Positions 63,886 to 64,000 of a stretch of 64,000 bases of DNA are shown one piece after another. The first letter of the stretch is position 1. Every line of letters starts with the position of its first letter. Under the pieces are notes generated by a model. It did not search any database. It was not told the origin of the DNA and was given only the letters and a program-made list of their open reading frames with translations. The translations under genes were made by a program, and so were the position numbers. Source of the DNA: Streptomyces tubercidicus (GTDB lineage Bacteria; Actinomycetota; Actinomycetes; Streptomycetales; Streptomycetaceae); the NCBI RefSeq assembly GCF_027497495.1, contig NZ_CP114205.1, positions 7,750,001 through 7,814,000 on the forward strand. The letters run 5' to 3'.

Positions 63886-64000
63886 ATGAAGATCACGGTT
63901 GACCGGGACCGGTGCGTCGGCGCCGGGATGTGTGCCGTGACCGCCGGCGAGGTCTTCGAGCAGCACGAGGAGGACGGCCGTGTCGTGCTGCGGATGACCG
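63886..64000 (+). CDS. Ferredoxin, [3Fe-4S] type (P450 redox partner), truncated by window edge
   Basis: The first 38 residues are visible, starting Met-Lys-Ile-Thr-Val-Asp. Cys10 and Cys16 sit in the motif C-V-G-A-G-M-C, with Ala at position 13 where a [4Fe-4S] protein would have a further Cys. This is the usual pattern of the small [3Fe-4S] ferredoxins that pass electrons to actinobacterial cytochrome P450s. The last cluster Cys should lie near the C-terminus, outside the window; the family is normally about 60-70 aa. Its place right after the terminal PKS suggests that a P450 encoded nearby oxidizes the polyketide, but no P450 is visible here. It is a soluble electron carrier. Confidence 0.93.
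   Translation, partial: MKITVDRDRCVGAGMCAVTAGEVFEQHEEDGRVVLRMT

Noticed and set aside
63549..63902. 117-codon plus-strand frame overlapping the TE end and the ferredoxin start
   Set aside because: It overlaps two better-supported genes, has no ribosome-binding site and has Arg/Gly-rich shadow composition.

Overview
The window is about 64 kb of very GC-rich DNA with strong third-position G/C preference and GTG/TTG starts, as in a Streptomyces-like actinomycete. Nearly all of it is the 3' part of one modular type I polyketide synthase (PKS) locus, read left to right on the + strand. It holds four PKS genes, one of them cut by the left edge, followed by the start of a small ferredoxin gene cut by the right edge. 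I see no RNA gene, insertion sequence, CRISPR array or phage gene. The very long minus-strand open frames are compositional shadows of the PKS genes.

Layout, with modules named W1-W12 in window order because the upstream modules are not visible. Gene 1 (1-5151, 5' end missing): tail of an upstream module (ACP), then W1 = KS-AT(malonyl)-KR(A)-ACP. Gene 2 (5201-30653): W2 KS-AT(mal)-KR(B)-ACP; W3 KS-AT(mal)-KR(A)-ACP; W4 KS-AT(mal)-DH-KR(decayed)-ACP; W5 KS-AT(methylmalonyl)-KR(B)-ACP; W6 KS-AT(mal)-DH-ER-KR-ACP. A single extra base at 10506-10507 breaks its frame inside the W3 KS. Gene 3 (30699-52739): W7 KS-AT(mal)-KR(A)-ACP; W8 and W9 KS-AT(mal)-DH-ER-KR-ACP; W10 KS-AT(mal)-KR(B)-ACP. Gene 4 (52786-63705): W11 KS-AT(methylmalonyl)-KR(B)-ACP; W12 KS-AT(mal)-DH-KR-ACP-thioesterase. 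A [3Fe-4S]-type ferredoxin, of the kind that serves cytochrome P450s, starts at 63886.

The genes are 45-49 bp apart, and each gene boundary has C-terminal and N-terminal docking helices, so the proteins should work in the order they are encoded and the chain leaves at the terminal thioesterase. Read colinearly, the last 25 carbons would carry: C2=C3 alkene, C4 methyl, C5-OH, C7-OH, saturated C8-C11, C13-OH, saturated C14-C15, C16 methyl, C17-OH, C19 ketone, C21-OH, C23-OH and C25-OH. The C19 ketone, left by the decayed KR in W4, is placed to close a six-membered hemiketal with the C23 hydroxyl. This suggests a large polyol macrolactone. The exact compound cannot be named from this window.

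The most informative structure is evolutionary. A tandem duplication of about 6.3 kb runs from the post-AT linker of W8 to the post-AT linker of W10 (copies 37922-44238 and 44239-50556). It created module W9, and its junction can be read directly at about 44233-44240. Near-identical tracts with a distinctive G/T-ending codon style are also scattered among KS, AT and KR domains of different modules, a mosaic that points to gene conversion.
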